Below are positions 15,533 to 16,321 of a stretch of 16,321 bases of DNA, one piece after another. The stretch is taken from assembly GCA_021826255.1 (NCBI GenBank), contig JAKBAZ010000013.1, forward strand, positions 1 to 16,321, written 5' to 3'. The notes beneath the pieces are model-generated. The model did no database searches. It saw nothing but the letters and a program-made list of their open reading frames with translations, and had not been told where the DNA came from. This stretch comes from Actinomycetes bacterium. GTDB lineage: Bacteria > Actinomycetota > Acidimicrobiia > Acidimicrobiales > RAAP-2. Positions within the stretch are counted from its first letter, which is position 1; the number at the start of each line of letters is the position of its first letter. A program made the translations under genes and the position numbers.

Positions 15533-16321
15533 CTAGGACCGTGAACTCGTGGTCGCCACACGGATACTTTTCAGCGTCACCTGGGCGAATCCGGCGGCGG
15601 AAGGATAAAGGGTCACGCGTAAGTGTGCCTGCGACTTGACTGCAGCGGCGCGATCGGGGCCCAAGTTGTCAGTAAACATGGAGATCGGAATCCACAAGTG
15701 CTCCGGACCTGGCGGGTTGACGCCGATTTCGTACTCGAGATAACCCCCGCTCGGGGCAACCAACTCAACACTTAAAACGACCGGCTGACTCGCTGAGACT
15801 ATTGTGAGGTCGACTCCCGAGATGCGGTTGAGAACTCCGACGGGGGAAGGATCACTCACTCCCATCGCCGGCCGAATACCGGTGCCGAAGGTCCCCGAGA
15901 GAGTGATTGAGGCTCCCCGAGTACTGACGTTCACCCGGCCGACCACCGCCGACCTAATTCGCCCGAGAGGGATGGAGCCAAAGGTCAAGGGGTGTACCCC
16001 CACGAGAGACGGAAACGGCACCCGCAGGAGCTCCCCTTCTAGGCCTTGAGCAAGGGAGACGCGTAAGAGGGGCTTGACGGTGGTCACGGACAAACTCGCG
16101 GCGCTTGACGACGCCACGAAGTGATTGATGTAGACCCCGTACTGATACCCCAGAGCGGCGAGATCGTTCAGGGGAACTTGAGGATTCCAGAATCCCACCG
16201 AAATACCAGGTCGGGCGTACTGGGCCATGATGGGGTCGACGTAGGTTCCCGCCACCCGACTACCCGTCGGCACGTGGTGATTCACGTAGGCCATGAGTGC
16301 GGGAATGGGTTCAGACCCCGT
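15533..16321 (-). CDS. C-terminal part of a probable membrane glycosyltransferase, 5' end outside window
   Basis: The frame is open from the right edge to a TAG at 15533-15535 and gives 262 residues; the ATG at 16294 is internal, because coding continues upstream as TGSEPIPAL. The visible start, EPIPALMAYVNHHVPTGSRVAGTY, looks like the helix and strand that begin the exported domain of GT39/PMT-type and other GT-C membrane enzymes ('yi..h.P.Gs.v'). The remainder is rich in short beta-strands; the last part (LEYEIGVNP...WIPISMF...LRVTLYPSAAGFAQVTLKSIRV) resembles a carbohydrate-binding-type beta-sandwich. There is no membrane segment in this portion and no cysteine. It is the upstream partner of the GT4 gene (46-nt gap). 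The transferase assignment rests on context and general build, since the membrane half is not in the window. Confidence 0.7.
   Translation of the reverse strand, partial: TGSEPIPALMAYVNHHVPTGSRVAGTYVDPIMAQYARPGISVGFWNPQVPLNDLAALGYQYGVYINHFVASSSAASLSVTTVKPLLRVSLAQGLEGELLRVPFPSLVGVHPLTFGSIPLGRIRSAVVGRVNVSTRGASITLSGTFGTGIRPAMGVSDPSPVGVLNRISGVDLTIVSASQPVVLSVELVAPSGGYLEYEIGVNPPGPEHLWIPISMFTDNLGPDRAAAVKSQAHLRVTLYPSAAGFAQVTLKSIRVATTSSRS

Noticed and set aside
1..16321. CRISPR array, tRNA/rRNA genes, insertion sequence or att sites
   Set aside because: No regularly spaced repeats, no conserved tRNA/rRNA sequences, no transposase-like frame and no paired terminal repeats were recognised by eye.

Overview
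The window is a surface-glycan (exopolysaccharide, cell-wall glycan or glycoprotein glycan) locus from a GC-rich bacterium, most likely an actinomycete-type organism (Actinomycetota). An acidimicrobial lineage would fit, but this is an inference with low confidence. The grounds are high GC, frequent GTG starts, and very large multi-pass membrane proteins with long exported C-terminal domains like those of actinobacterial arabinofuranosyltransferases. There are no tRNA, rRNA, CRISPR or transposase sequences. No nucleotide-sugar synthesis gene, priming transferase or polymerase is recognisable inside the window.

Layout, left to right. (1) 1-149 (+): tail of an SCP2-like protein that overlaps its convergent neighbour by 31 bp. 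(2) 119-1324 (-) and 1348-2388 (-): an MOP-type flippase and the GT2 glycosyltransferase upstream of it, in one operon. (3) 2389-2625: a divergent promoter region with a perfect 7-bp inverted repeat. (4) 2626-5586 (+): a 986-aa membrane protein (GT-C/AftD-like). (5) 5583-8528 (-): a 981-aa membrane protein of the same general build, whose stop codon overlaps that of (4) inside a CTAG. (6) 8586-11846 (-): a 1086-aa protein fusing a complete MOP flippase, a polyprenyl-phosphate-sugar-synthase-like GT2 and a complete GT4 transferase; it lies just upstream of (5) and is probably co-transcribed with it. (7) 11847-12207: a 361-bp divergent intergenic region. (8) 12208-12768 (+): a hexapeptide-repeat O-acetyltransferase. 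(9) 12865-14151 (-): a second complete flippase, collinear with the flippase part of the fusion. (10) 14404-15486 (-): a GT4 transferase. (11) 15533 to the right edge (-): the C-terminal part of a further probable membrane glycosyltransferase.

How the genes may work together (inference). Cytosolic GT2 and GT4 enzymes would build lipid-linked sugars or oligosaccharides. MOP flippases would move them across the membrane. The large GT-C-like proteins, whose soluble domains face outside, would transfer them onto the final acceptor, and the hexapeptide enzyme would acetylate the glycan. The fusion protein is the standout: it places donor synthesis, flipping and a second cytosolic transferase on one chain, next to a probable extracytoplasmic user of lipid-linked sugar.
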